Assembly: GCA_043763845.1 (NCBI GenBank)
Contig: JAYULE010000023.1
Span: 1 to 19,837 of the forward strand
Source of the DNA: Pseudopedobacter sp043763845
GTDB taxonomy: Bacteria; Bacteroidota; Bacteroidia; Sphingobacteriales; Sphingobacteriaceae
DNA: 19,837 nt
Direction of reading: 5' to 3'
Below, in pieces: positions 8,135-16,237 of the stretch. The position numbers and the translations under genes were made by a program. The notes beneath the pieces were generated by a model, which had not been told where the DNA came from, made no database searches, and was given only the letters and a program-made list of their open reading frames with translations. Numbering within the stretch: the first letter of the stretch is position 1; each line of letters starts with the position of its first letter.

Positions 8135-9517
8135 TTAAGAACTTTTATGCTCCTCTTTCCACATTTTACTAAACGATTTTGGAGAAACATTAGGTAAGTC
8201 TCGATTTTTGCCCCAAGTGCTTTTAAACAATAATTTAATAAAGAAATTTTTGGTTTTACCACTAAAAAAATCCATTAACTTACGGCTGTTTAATGCTTTA
8301 GATGCAAAATACCAGCCTGTTTTTTCGGCAAGGCTGGTAAAATTACCTTTTACCGCATCCCGCCTATTAAGCAAAAGCATTTTATGTATATCAATTTTTA
8401 CCGGGCAAACCTCGCTGCATTTACCACATAAGCTTGATGCATAGCTAAGGTGTTTAAACTCTTCCATCCCTTTTAAATGGGGTGTAATTATTGAGCCAAT
8501 TGGGCCGCTATAAGTTGTATCGTAACTATGGCCACCAATATTTTTATAAATGGGGCAAGCATTAAGGCATGCACCACAACGAATGCAATATAAACCTTGA
8601 CGTTGGTCTTTTTGTGCTAGCAAATCGGTACGGCCGTTATCTAATAAAATAACATACATTTCCTCGGGGCCATCGGTTTCATTAGCTTGTTTAGGCCCGT
8701 TTAAAATGGTATTGTAAACGGTTAAATTTTGCCCAGTACCGTGGGTTGATAGCATTGGCCAAAACAAATCTAAATCGGCAGTGGTAGGTATAATTTTTTC
8801 TATACCCACAACAGAAATATGTATTTTGGGGAAGGTGGTGGTTAAACGGGCGTTACCTTCGTTCTCTGTAATGCAAACTCTGCCACTATCGGCAATTAAG
8901 AAGTTTGCTCCAGTAATACCCACATCGGCAGTTAAATATTTATCTCGAAGTAATTCTCTAGCTTTTAAAGTAAGTTGTTGTGGGGTAGCATCAATAGGAG
9001 TTCCAAATTTTTCATGAAAAAGTTTGGCTATATCTTCTTTACTTAAATGCATTGCTGGTGTAACAATGTGGTAAGGTTTTTGCCCTAAAAGTTGTACAAT
9101 GTACTCGCCCAAATCCGACTCTAAAGATTCAATATGATGACTTTCTAAAAATTCGTTTAAATGAATTTCTTCGGTAACCATTGATTTTGATTTGATTACC
9201 GTTTTGGCATTTGCTTTTTTAATAATATCTAAAATTTCTCGGTTAGCTTCATCGGCAGTGTTTGCCCAGATTACTTTACCTCCACGTTTTTGGAAATTGG
9301 CTTCAAACTCAGGCAAAAACTTGTCTAAATTCTCCATCACTTTCCATTTAATTACGTGGGCTTTCTTTTTTAAATGTTCTAAGTTTGCCAATCGGCTTAA
9401 GCCACGTTTAACCGCAACATCGTATTTACCAATATTGTTGTTAATAATTTTACGATGGCCTAAATCAAAAGCTTTAGTACCTGTAACTTCTAAAAAATCA
9501 TCGGCTAAACTATTCAT
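8135..9517 (-). CDS. lutB: LutB/LldF-family iron-sulfur protein
   Basis: 460 residues with the architecture of LutB, the iron-sulfur subunit of the LutABC L-lactate oxidation complex. An LUD (DUF162) domain covers about 55-290. A ferredoxin-like region follows, with C311-x2-C314-x2-C317-x3-C321 (CIRCGACLNACPIYKNIGGH) and C364-x2-C367-x3-C371 (CGKCSEVCP). I recall the shorter second motif as usual for this family. It is cytoplasmic and would pass electrons from lactate oxidation toward the quinone pool. It lies 26 bp after rpiB as the last gene of the minus-strand run. No lutA or lutC is in the window, so partners must be elsewhere or its role may differ. The family is clear; the exact substrate is inferred. 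Confidence 0.88.
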   Translation of the reverse strand: MNSLADDFLEVTGTKAFDLGHRKIINNNIGKYDVAVKRGLSRLANLEHLKKKAHVIKWKVMENLDKFLPEFEANFQKRGGKVIWANTADEANREILDIIKKANAKTVIKSKSMVTEEIHLNEFLESHHIESLESDLGEYIVQLLGQKPYHIVTPAMHLSKEDIAKLFHEKFGTPIDATPQQLTLKARELLRDKYLTADVGITGANFLIADSGRVCITENEGNARLTTTFPKIHISVVGIEKIIPTTADLDLFWPMLSTHGTGQNLTVYNTILNGPKQANETDGPEEMYVILLDNGRTDLLAQKDQRQGLYCIRCGACLNACPIYKNIGGHSYDTTYSGPIGSIITPHLKGMEEFKHLSYASSLCGKCSEVCPVKIDIHKMLLLNRRDAVKGNFTSLAEKTGWYFASKALNSRKLMDFFSGKTKNFFIKLLFKSTWGKNRDLPNVSPKSFSKMWKEEHKSS

Positions 9518-9543
9518 TCAAAAATATAATAAAAATTTTTTTG

Positions 9544-9987
9544 TTAGCAACTCATTTTGCTCACTCGGGTTGCGTGTCGGCCACCCTCAAAAGGGGTGGT
9601 TAAAAATATTTCTACTATAGCTTTAGCCGATTCTAGTGTAATAAACCGCTCGGGAATGCAAACTATATTGGCGTTGTTGTGTAACCTAGCCATTGATGCA
9701 ACTTCCAAATCCCAGCAAATGGCTGCTCTAATACCTTGGTGTTTATTGGCTGTTATGGCTACACCGTTGGCGCTGCCACAAACTAAAATGCCAAAATCAA
9801 ATTCGTTATTTTCTACAGCTTTTGCCACCGGATGCGCAAAATCTGGGTAATCTACCGATGCAGGCGAGTAAGTGCCAAAATCTTTTAATTCTTTACAATC
9901 AAATAAAAACTTTACCAATTCTTCTTTGTATTTAAACCCGGCATGATCGGCACCTATGGCTATTTTTAAATCAGATAATATTACCAT
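9544..9987 (-). CDS. rpiB: Ribose-5-phosphate isomerase B
   Basis: Interconverts ribose-5-phosphate and ribulose-5-phosphate in the non-oxidative pentose phosphate pathway. The 147 residues match the RpiB/LacAB family. IGADHAGF at 11-18 supplies Asp14 and His15. YPDFAHPVAK follows at 47-56. The predicted catalytic Cys70 lies in VCGSANGV, where the family more often has GSGNG or GTGIG. NKHQGIRAA is at 81-89, His103 in RLHNNAN, and the phosphate-site HATR near 138-141. It starts 23 bp after the Rpn-type gene. The first six residues (MVILSD) precede the usual family start, and no nearer ATG exists before the first motif. Confidence 0.95.
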   Translation of the reverse strand: MVILSDLKIAIGADHAGFKYKEELVKFLFDCKELKDFGTYSPASVDYPDFAHPVAKAVENNEFDFGILVCGSANGVAITANKHQGIRAAICWDLEVASMARLHNNANIVCIPERFITLESAKAIVEIFLTTPFEGGRHATRVSKMSC

Positions 9988-10010
9988 AAGATAAAATTTA
10001 AGTATTGTGC

Positions 10011-11042
10011 TTATTTATTACTTAGTTTATTTTTTAATTCTTCAATTTCTTTTTTAAGTTTAACTAAAGTTAAATCCTTTTCGGTTATAGTTTGTTCGTT
10101 TTCGCTTATTTTCTGTTCGCTTTCGCTTATTTTTTGTTCGCTTTCACTTATTTTTTGTTCGTTTTCGTTTATTTTTTGTTCGTTTTCGCTTACAGTTTTT
10201 TTAAACTGCCTTTTATCCTCCTCAAACTTTTTCTTTTCTTGCTCAAAAAACCACAATTCATCTTCAAAAAGAGCATTTATAGTTCTTATTGCTTCTTGCT
10301 CGTTTTCTATTTTCTTTTTTTCTTGTGGGTTAGTTCCAGAGTAGTGTAAAATATCGGTAACAATTTTTAGATCTTCGGAGTCCACTTGGTGTTTAAATTC
10401 TTTAATAATAGTATTTTCATCCACAAAATTACTTTGCTCAAAAACACTAAGTAGTTTATCTAATTTTGTTTGATATTTATTAGTTATCCTCTCAACCTGA
10501 ACAATAAAGCTATCGTGAGTTAATTTTTCAACAAAATCGCTTTTTGTAGTAAGGGTAGTTTTATTTGTAAGGTCTATATAATTACGTTCAACTTTTAAAC
10601 ATGGGGTTTCTATTTCGGGTAACTTAAAGCCTAAAATATAAATTGTGGTAATGGGTAAAGCAACTCTTTTATTATTTATAGTATCCTCTTTTTTGTATTG
10701 CTCTGCCAGGTAGTTTCTAAAACGCATTAAATCTACTTGATTTTTTGCTTTTTGTATTTCAATTAATATTTTTTTTAAATCGCCACTTTCGGTTTTTATG
10801 GTGGCTATAAAATCTAAACGGTAAACCCAAATCGAGTGCCGTTCACGTAATCTGGCTTCGTATTTTGCTACATCTTTTGGGTTGTTAAAATCAAACTCGC
10901 CCTCGTAGGTATATTCTTGTGGCTTTACTTCAATGGTTTCAATAGTTTCATCTAAAAGTGTACTCACAAAAAATTTTGCAACTTTCTCGTTTTCCATTAA
11001 TCGCTTAAAAACTACATCGTATATGGGGTTTGCTATAACCAT
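10011..11042 (-). CDS. Rpn-family PD-(D/E)XK nuclease-like protein with coiled-coil tail
   Basis: 343 residues. The N terminus (ANPIYDVVFKRLMEN) and the core RLDFIATI followed by LIEIQKAK match the Rpn/transposase_31-type PD-(D/E)XK proteins that are often expanded in Bacteroidota. Probable nuclease residues are Asp77, Glu95, Gln97 and Lys98, so the active site looks intact. Members are annotated as recombination-promoting nucleases or putative transposases; their cellular job is poorly known. Residues about 240-343 form a charged coiled coil. Within it, 285-319 is five near-identical heptads of the type SESEQKI. It sits between tatC (72 bp) and rpiB (23 bp), an odd place for an accessory gene. 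No terminal inverted repeats were noticed. Confidence 0.8.
   Translation of the reverse strand: MVIANPIYDVVFKRLMENEKVAKFFVSTLLDETIETIEVKPQEYTYEGEFDFNNPKDVAKYEARLRERHSIWVYRLDFIATIKTESGDLKKILIEIQKAKNQVDLMRFRNYLAEQYKKEDTINNKRVALPITTIYILGFKLPEIETPCLKVERNYIDLTNKTTLTTKSDFVEKLTHDSFIVQVERITNKYQTKLDKLLSVFEQSNFVDENTIIKEFKHQVDSEDLKIVTDILHYSGTNPQEKKKIENEQEAIRTINALFEDELWFFEQEKKKFEEDKRQFKKTVSENEQKINENEQKISESEQKISESEQKISENEQTITEKDLTLVKLKKEIEELKNKLSNK
10086..10190 (-). repeat. 21-bp tandem repeat coding for coiled-coil heptads
   Basis: Five tandem 21-bp units inside the 3' part of the Rpn-type gene encode SENEQKI, NENEQKI, SESEQKI, SESEQKI and SENEQTI (residues 285-319). Units differ by a few bases. The in-frame unit length means copy-number changes would lengthen or shorten the coiled coil without a frameshift. 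Confidence 0.9.
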
Positions 11043-11114
11043 TTTAATTGGGCTCTAAATGCTATACAATTTTACGCATAATTTTTTGGTAAAAGTAGCT
11101 GCTTTAAGTTCAAT

Positions 11115-11975
11115 TTAATTAGCGTAAAATGCCTTTTCGGCAACTTGTTTTTGTTTATAAACAATGCCCGATACCCAAATACTAACCTCGTATAATAAAA
11201 ATAAAGGCAAACTAACGGTTAGCATCGTTAATAAATCGGGTGTTGGGGTAACAATGGCGGCAATTACTAATATTATAACCACAGCATATCTTCGTTGTGC
11301 TTTCATAAATTTTGGCGTCATTAAACCAAGTTTTGATAATACAAAAATAACAACAGGCAATTCAAAAACTATACCAGTTCCTAAAGTTAAAGTTGCAACC
11401 GATGATAAATAAGAATCTACAGTGATTGTGTTTTCTATTATATCACTTATTTTATAGTTGGTTAAAAAATTTACCGATAGTGGCGCAATTAAATAATAGC
11501 CAAATAAAATACCCAACACAAATAATAAACTTGCAAAAAACACAAAACCACTGGCCGACTTTCGCTCTTTTTCTAACAATGCAGGTTTAATAAATCGCCA
11601 AACTTCCCATAATAAATACGGAAAGCCTAATACAATACCAACTAATAATGATGAATTTATTTGCAATGTAAATTGCCCACCCAACTGGGTATTAATAATT
11701 TTGCCAGGGATGGAGGTTATACAAAAATCGGGACCTAATTTAAAATATTCGCCTATACTGCACATCATTCTATAAGTAAAAAAATCGGGTCGTTTAGGCC
11801 CCATAATTACTACATCAAATAAAAAATCGTAATAAAAAAAACACAAACAGGTTAGCAATAAAATAACTATTGCCGACCGTATTAAATGGCCTCTCAGTAC
11901 ATCTAAATGATCGAAGAAAGACATTTCGGCTTCAATGCTTTTGCCCTTGTTTTTTATAGATTTTATCAAATCCAT
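11115..11975 (-). CDS. tatC: Sec-independent translocase subunit TatC
   Basis: Polytopic inner-membrane receptor for twin-arginine signal peptides, exporting folded proteins with TatA. It has 286 residues. The cytoplasmic N-terminal motif SFFDHLDVLRGHLIRS is at 19-34. Six hydrophobic segments lie near 34-52, 104-124, 143-165, 192-215, 229-241 and 249-269. The loop LWEVWRFIKPALLEKERK (122-139) carries the conserved Glu of the signal-binding site, and FELP (204-207) and VTPTPD (242-247) are family hallmarks. The first periplasmic loop (about 54-100) is long and has three cysteines (72, 85 and one in the preceding helix at 44). It lies 57 bp after accC in the same direction. No tatA is in the window. 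Confidence 0.95.
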   Translation of the reverse strand: MDLIKSIKNKGKSIEAEMSFFDHLDVLRGHLIRSAIVILLLTCLCFFYYDFLFDVVIMGPKRPDFFTYRMMCSIGEYFKLGPDFCITSIPGKIINTQLGGQFTLQINSSLLVGIVLGFPYLLWEVWRFIKPALLEKERKSASGFVFFASLLFVLGILFGYYLIAPLSVNFLTNYKISDIIENTITVDSYLSSVATLTLGTGIVFELPVVIFVLSKLGLMTPKFMKAQRRYAVVIILVIAAIVTPTPDLLTMLTVSLPLFLLYEVSIWVSGIVYKQKQVAEKAFYAN

Positions 11976-12032
11976 TTTTTTTAAATTAGGTGTGGGTGTT
12001 TTACATTTACGCTAAAATTGCGTTATGGGTTT

Positions 12033-13385
12033 TTAATAAGTCTCTTCGGGTGTCATATCAAAAGTTTCCATAAATTTAGTAGTAAAATTACCAGCTCTAA
12101 AATTAGGGTCTTTCATTAGAAGTAAATGGAATGGTATAGTTGTTTTTACTCCTTCAATCACAAATTCACTTAAACTGCGTTCCATAGTGCAAATGGCTTC
12201 TTCGCGGGTTTGTGCAACGCAAATAAGTTTAGCAATCATCGAATCGTAGTTTGATGGTATTTGGTAACCTGCATAAACATGGGTATCAACTCTTACGCCG
12301 TGGCCACCAGGCGAGTGAAAGTGTGTTATTTTACCAGGGCAAGGTCTGAAATTATTAAACGGGTCTTCTGCATTTATCCTGCACTCTATGGCATGCATTT
12401 TAGGCAGATAATTTTTACCCGATATGGGTATTCCCGATGCTACTTTAATTTGTTCTTTTATCAAATCAAAATTAATAACCTCTTCGGTTACAGGGTGTTC
12501 TACCTGTATGCGGGTGTTCATTTCCATAAAGTAAAAGTTGCGATGTTTATCTACCAAAAACTCTACAGTACCAGCTCCTTCGTAGTTTACGGCTTGGCCA
12601 CCAATAATGGCGGCTTTACCCATTTTATCTCTTAGTTCGTCGGTCATAAATGGTGAAGGAGATTCTTCAACGAGTTTTTGATGGCGGCGTTGTATAGAGC
12701 AATCACGTTCTGATAAATGGCAAACTTTACCAAACTTATCGCCAATTATTTGAATTTCTATGTGCCTTGGGTCTTCAATATACTTTTCTAAATATAAGCC
12801 ATCGTTTCCAAATGCAGCGGCCGATTCTTGCCTTGCGCTATCCCACGCATTTTCAAAATCTTCATCTTTCCAAACTTGGCGCATACCTCGGCCACCACCA
12901 CCAGCAGTTGCTTTCAATATTACTGGGTAACCAATTTCGTTTGCTAATTTAATACCTTGTTTAACATCTGTTAGTAAACCATCGGAGCCTGGAATAGTAG
13001 GAACGCCAGCAACTTTCATTGTATTTTTTGCCGATGCTTTATCGCCCATTCCGTTTATTTGGTCGGCACTTGCGCCAATAAATTTTATGCCATATTCTTC
13101 GCAAATAGAAGAAAATTTTGCGTTTTCGGACAGAAAACCATAGCCTGGGTGTATGGCATCGGCATTGGTAACTTCGGCAGCCGAAATAATATTTGGAATA
13201 CTTAGGTACGAATCTTTACTTGCTGGCGGGCCAATGCAAACAGCTTCATCGGCAAAGCGTACGTGTAAACTATCTCTATCTGCGGTTGAATAAACGGCAA
13301 CTGTTTTTATGCCCATCTCTTTACATGTACGTATAATACGTAATGCAATTTCGCCACGGTTAGCAATTAATATTTTTTTAAACAT
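12033..13385 (-). CDS. accC: Acetyl-CoA carboxylase, biotin carboxylase subunit
   Basis: ATP-dependent carboxylation of biotin on AccB, the first half-reaction of malonyl-CoA synthesis. It has 450 residues, standard length. The N-terminal ILIANRGEIALRIIR is at 5-19, with the ATP-grasp Lys159 and glycine loop GGGGRGM (162-168). ERDCSIQRRHQK is at 226-237. Metal-binding and catalytic MEMNTRIQVEHPVTE (287-301) contains Arg292 at the same position as in the E. coli enzyme. It lies 67 bp after accB, with tatC 57 bp downstream. The carboxyltransferase genes (accA/accD) are not in the window. Confidence 0.97.
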   Translation of the reverse strand: MFKKILIANRGEIALRIIRTCKEMGIKTVAVYSTADRDSLHVRFADEAVCIGPPASKDSYLSIPNIISAAEVTNADAIHPGYGFLSENAKFSSICEEYGIKFIGASADQINGMGDKASAKNTMKVAGVPTIPGSDGLLTDVKQGIKLANEIGYPVILKATAGGGGRGMRQVWKDEDFENAWDSARQESAAAFGNDGLYLEKYIEDPRHIEIQIIGDKFGKVCHLSERDCSIQRRHQKLVEESPSPFMTDELRDKMGKAAIIGGQAVNYEGAGTVEFLVDKHRNFYFMEMNTRIQVEHPVTEEVINFDLIKEQIKVASGIPISGKNYLPKMHAIECRINAEDPFNNFRPCPGKITHFHSPGGHGVRVDTHVYAGYQIPSNYDSMIAKLICVAQTREEAICTMERSLSEFVIEGVKTTIPFHLLLMKDPNFRAGNFTTKFMETFDMTPEETY

Positions 13386-13452
13386 TTTATATTTTATCGA
13401 ATTTATTGAAACCTATAAACACACAAAGTATGTTTATTAAAATCAATAATTG

Positions 13453-13923
13453 TTAAATTGCTTCTATTAAAAATAAGGGTTGATCGTATTCAACAGGAGA
13501 CGAATTATCGACCATTATTTTAACTACACGACCAGCAACTTCCGATTCTATTTCGTTAAAAAGTTTCATTGCTTCAATTACACAAACTACCTGACCTATT
13601 GAAATTTCGTCTCCTATACTTACAAAAGGAGGTTTATCTGGATTGGATGAACGGTAAAAAGTACCTATCATTGGTGATTTTACAGCAACATGCTTGGTAT
13701 CGTCGGTTGTAATAGTTGTTGCAATTGGTGCCGATACCAAAACCGGTTGCGGTGCTTGTGCTTGTGGTAAAACTGATTGTGCAACGGTAGCGTTTACAAT
13801 AGTTGGTTCTTGGTTGGTCTTTATTGTTATTTTAAAATCTGTTTCTTCTATAGAGACTTCATTCACGCCCGATTTAGCCACAAAAGTAATCAGACTTTGA
13901 ATTTGTTTAATATCCATTCCCAT
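13453..13923 (-). CDS. accB: Biotin carboxyl carrier protein of acetyl-CoA carboxylase
   Basis: Carries biotin between AccC and the carboxyltransferase. It has 156 residues: an N-terminal helical segment (1-38), an Ala/Pro/Gln-rich mobile linker (about 43-75), and a C-terminal biotinyl domain (78-156) with the EAMK motif at 117-120, where Lys120 is the biotinylation site. The thumb-like region SPMIGTFYRSSNPDKPPFV (83-101) is typical of bacterial AccB. A second ATG two codons in (MDIKQ) is an equally plausible start. It lies 69 bp after fabH and just ahead of accC, the usual partner order. Confidence 0.96.
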   Translation of the reverse strand: MGMDIKQIQSLITFVAKSGVNEVSIEETDFKITIKTNQEPTIVNATVAQSVLPQAQAPQPVLVSAPIATTITTDDTKHVAVKSPMIGTFYRSSNPDKPPFVSIGDEISIGQVVCVIEAMKLFNEIESEVAGRVVKIMVDNSSPVEYDQPLFLIEAI

Positions 13924-13992
13924 TTTATATTTTGGTTAGTTTGAAAGTATAGTATAAAGCGAATATAATAATTTATTCAAAAAAAAATAAGC

Positions 13993-14982
13993 TTAATATG
14001 CCCATTTTAAATAAATAGAACCCCATGTAAAGCCTCCGCCAAAAGCTGCTAAAATTAAATTATCGCCTTTTTTTAATTTGCCTTCAAGTTCCCATAAACA
14101 TAAGGGTATGGTACCGTTTGTGGTGTTTCCAAATTTTTCTATGTTTATCATTACCTTATCGGGAGCAATGCCACAACGGCTTGCGGTTGCATCAATAATG
14201 CGTTTATTAGCTTGGTGTGGCACTAACCAAGCAATATCATCGGCAGTTAGGTTGTTGTTTTCCATTACCTCGGCAGCTACGTTGGCCATATTGGTTACTG
14301 CAAATTTAAAAACTGCTTGTCCTTCTTGGTGTAAATAATGCTCTTGGTTATCAATAGTTTGGTGGGTTGGCGGGTGTAAAGAACCGCCTGCTTTTTGGTA
14401 TAAATGCGCCCCGCCCGAGCCGTCTGATTTTAAAATAGAATCTATAATTCCAAAACCTTCGGTGTTAGGTTCTAACAAGGCTGCACCACAACCGTCGCCA
14501 AAAATTATGCAAGTTGTACGGTCGTTATAGTTAATTATTGATGACATTTTATCGCCACCTACAACCAACACTTTTTTATGCTTACCCGATTCTATAAACT
14601 GAGCACCTGTTTGTAAACCAAACAAAAAGCCCGAACATGCTGCGTTTAAATCGAAGCCCCAAGCGTTTACTGCCCCAATTTTATTGGCCAATACTACGGC
14701 AGTTGCCGGAAAAAACATATCGGGCGTGGTAGTACAAAATATAATTAAATCTATTTCATCGGCACTTATTCCACGCTTTTTTAATAAGCCCTCAACAGCA
14801 GGTACTGCTAAATCAGATGTTGCTAAACCTTCGCCCTTTTGTATTCGGCGTTCTTTTATTCCCGTTCGAGACAAAATCCATTCGTTGTTAGTATCAACCA
14901 TGGTTTCTAACTCTTGGTTGGTAAGCACATATTCGGGTACGTAACCATTAACTGCAGTAATTGCAGCATAAATTTTACTCAT
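13993..14982 (-). CDS. fabH: Beta-ketoacyl-ACP synthase III
   Basis: Condenses acetyl-CoA or branched acyl-CoA with malonyl-ACP to start fatty acid synthesis, in the cytoplasm. It has 329 residues. The catalytic triad is visible: Cys116 in NAACSGFLFG, His256 in PHQANKRI and Asn286 in FGNTTNGTIPL. The C-terminal LAAFGGGFTWGS matches FabH glycine loops. It lies 11 bp after plsX, so the two are almost certainly co-transcribed. Substrate preference (acetyl versus branched primers) cannot be read from the sequence with confidence. Confidence 0.97.
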   Translation of the reverse strand: MSKIYAAITAVNGYVPEYVLTNQELETMVDTNNEWILSRTGIKERRIQKGEGLATSDLAVPAVEGLLKKRGISADEIDLIIFCTTTPDMFFPATAVVLANKIGAVNAWGFDLNAACSGFLFGLQTGAQFIESGKHKKVLVVGGDKMSSIINYNDRTTCIIFGDGCGAALLEPNTEGFGIIDSILKSDGSGGAHLYQKAGGSLHPPTHQTIDNQEHYLHQEGQAVFKFAVTNMANVAAEVMENNNLTADDIAWLVPHQANKRIIDATASRCGIAPDKVMINIEKFGNTTNGTIPLCLWELEGKLKKGDNLILAAFGGGFTWGSIYLKWAY

Positions 14983-14993
14983 ATTTTTAGCTA

Positions 14994-15938
14994 TTATTTA
15001 TCGCTAAATGCGATATTAAATTGGTCTATCAATTTGGTTTTTACCATCTTTATTGATGATAAGAGCATATTTTTCACGGCTTCGGGGGTAGAAATACCGT
15101 GGCCAATAATTACTGGGGCATTTACACCTAAAATAGGGCTTCCGCCATATTGTTCGTAATTAAAGCGATCGAAAAATTCGTCTTTCATACCTTTTTTAAG
15201 GGTTAAAACATAAAAAGATTCAGCTAGTTTTAATACAACGTTGCCTGTAAAACCATCACAAACGATAACATCAGCTTTATCGTTAAACAAATCTCGGCCT
15301 TCTAAGTTACCAAAAAAATCAATTTGTTTGGATGCTTTCATTAGCATAAAAGTAGCTTGCGATAATAAATTACCTTTTTCTTCTTCTTCGCCAATATTCA
15401 TTAAACCTACATTAGGTTTGGCAACATTAAACATTTGCTGGGCGTAAATACTGCCCAAAATACCAAATTGCAATAACATTTCGGGTTTACAATCGGCATT
15501 GGCACCAACATCTAATAAAATGCCAAAGCCACCTTTAAGTTTAGGTATAATTGAGGCTATTGCAGGGCGCAAAACACCTTTAATGGCTTTTACACTAAAC
15601 ATTGCACCCACCAGCATTGCGCCAGTGTTACCTGCCGAAGCAAACGAATCTATTTTACCATCTTTAAGTAATTGAAAGCCAAGAGAAATACTAGAATTTG
15701 GTTTTTGTAAAATTGCCTTTGCAGGATGTTCGCCCATTCCAATAACTTCAGTAGTTTGCACATACTCGAAATGGTTTGGGTTAAAATTATTAGCTTCTAA
15801 AACAGGTAAAGCTATTGCTTTATCGCCAATTAAAACTAGGTTTTGGTTGGCAGCAAGTTGCTTGTGTGCTTCAATTGCACCTAAAATTGTTGCTTTTGGG
15901 GCGTAATCGCCACCCATAATATCTAAGCCAATTTTCAT
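14994..15938 (-). CDS. plsX: Phosphate acyltransferase PlsX
   Basis: Converts acyl-ACP to acyl-phosphate for PlsY, linking fatty acid and phospholipid synthesis; a peripheral membrane enzyme. It has 314 residues. Conserved family segments are DIMGGDYAP (6-14), SAGNTGA (101-107), LLDVGANADCKP (141-152), NIGEEEEKG (181-189) and CDGFTGNVVLKLAES in the C-terminal half. It lies between rpmF (96 bp upstream, containing a hairpin with a U-tract) and fabH (11 bp downstream). Confidence 0.97.
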   Translation of the reverse strand: MKIGLDIMGGDYAPKATILGAIEAHKQLAANQNLVLIGDKAIALPVLEANNFNPNHFEYVQTTEVIGMGEHPAKAILQKPNSSISLGFQLLKDGKIDSFASAGNTGAMLVGAMFSVKAIKGVLRPAIASIIPKLKGGFGILLDVGANADCKPEMLLQFGILGSIYAQQMFNVAKPNVGLMNIGEEEEKGNLLSQATFMLMKASKQIDFFGNLEGRDLFNDKADVIVCDGFTGNVVLKLAESFYVLTLKKGMKDEFFDRFNYEQYGGSPILGVNAPVIIGHGISTPEAVKNMLLSSIKMVKTKLIDQFNIAFSDK

Positions 15939-15965
15939 TTAAAACATTCGCTTTTTATAAGGCAT

Positions 15966-16012
15966 AAAAAAAATTTGTACATTTTCTCAGATTTTGATTT
16001 TGTGTACAAATT
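15966..16012 (-). terminator. Candidate attenuator or terminator between rpmF and plsX
   Basis: Perfect 10-bp inverted repeat: AATTTGTACA at 15972-15981 and TGTACAAATT at 16003-16012, with a 21-nt loop. Read on the minus strand, the second arm runs into an eight-T tract (15973-15966), the layout of an intrinsic terminator. It follows rpmF and precedes plsX. The stem is AT-rich and the loop long, so it would be leaky. The TGTACA dyad could instead be a protein-binding operator. Confidence 0.42.
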
Positions 16013-16034
16013 ATTCATTTTTAAGTAAAATAAC

Positions 16035-16226
16035 TTAAGCTACTTTAGTGTTCTCGATAAGTAATTTACCTTTAAAGTATAAATTACCATCAACGTTGTA
16101 TGCTCTGTGTGGTAAATGTACTGCACCAGTTTCTTTGCAAGTCCATAACGAAGGAGCAACCGCTTTATAATGCGTTCTTCTTTTGTCTCTTCTCGATTTG
16201 GATATTTTTCTTTTCGGGTGTGCCAT
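16035..16226 (-). CDS. rpmF: Large ribosomal subunit protein bL32
   Basis: Ribosomal protein of 63 residues, beginning MAHPKRKISKSRRDKRRTHY, the basic bL32 signature, followed by CKETGAVHLPHRAY. Only one cysteine (in WTCKETG) remains, so it is the zinc-free type of bL32. It lies 11 bp after the DUF177 gene. The DUF177-rpmF-plsX-fabH order is widely conserved across bacteria. Confidence 0.97.
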   Translation of the reverse strand: MAHPKRKISKSRRDKRRTHYKAVAPSLWTCKETGAVHLPHRAYNVDGNLYFKGKLLIENTKVA

Positions 16227-16237
16227 AATTTTAGTTA

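Noticed and set aside
10092..10349. Plus-strand ORF rich in Phe/Leu with repeated FAYFLF-like units
   Set aside because: It is the antisense of the coiled-coil repeats of the Rpn-type gene; its apparent hydrophobic pattern comes from the repeated Glu/Lys-rich codons on the other strand.
13386..13452. Separate promoter ahead of accC
   Set aside because: No TAnnTTTG match in the 67-bp gap; co-transcription with accB is the simpler reading.
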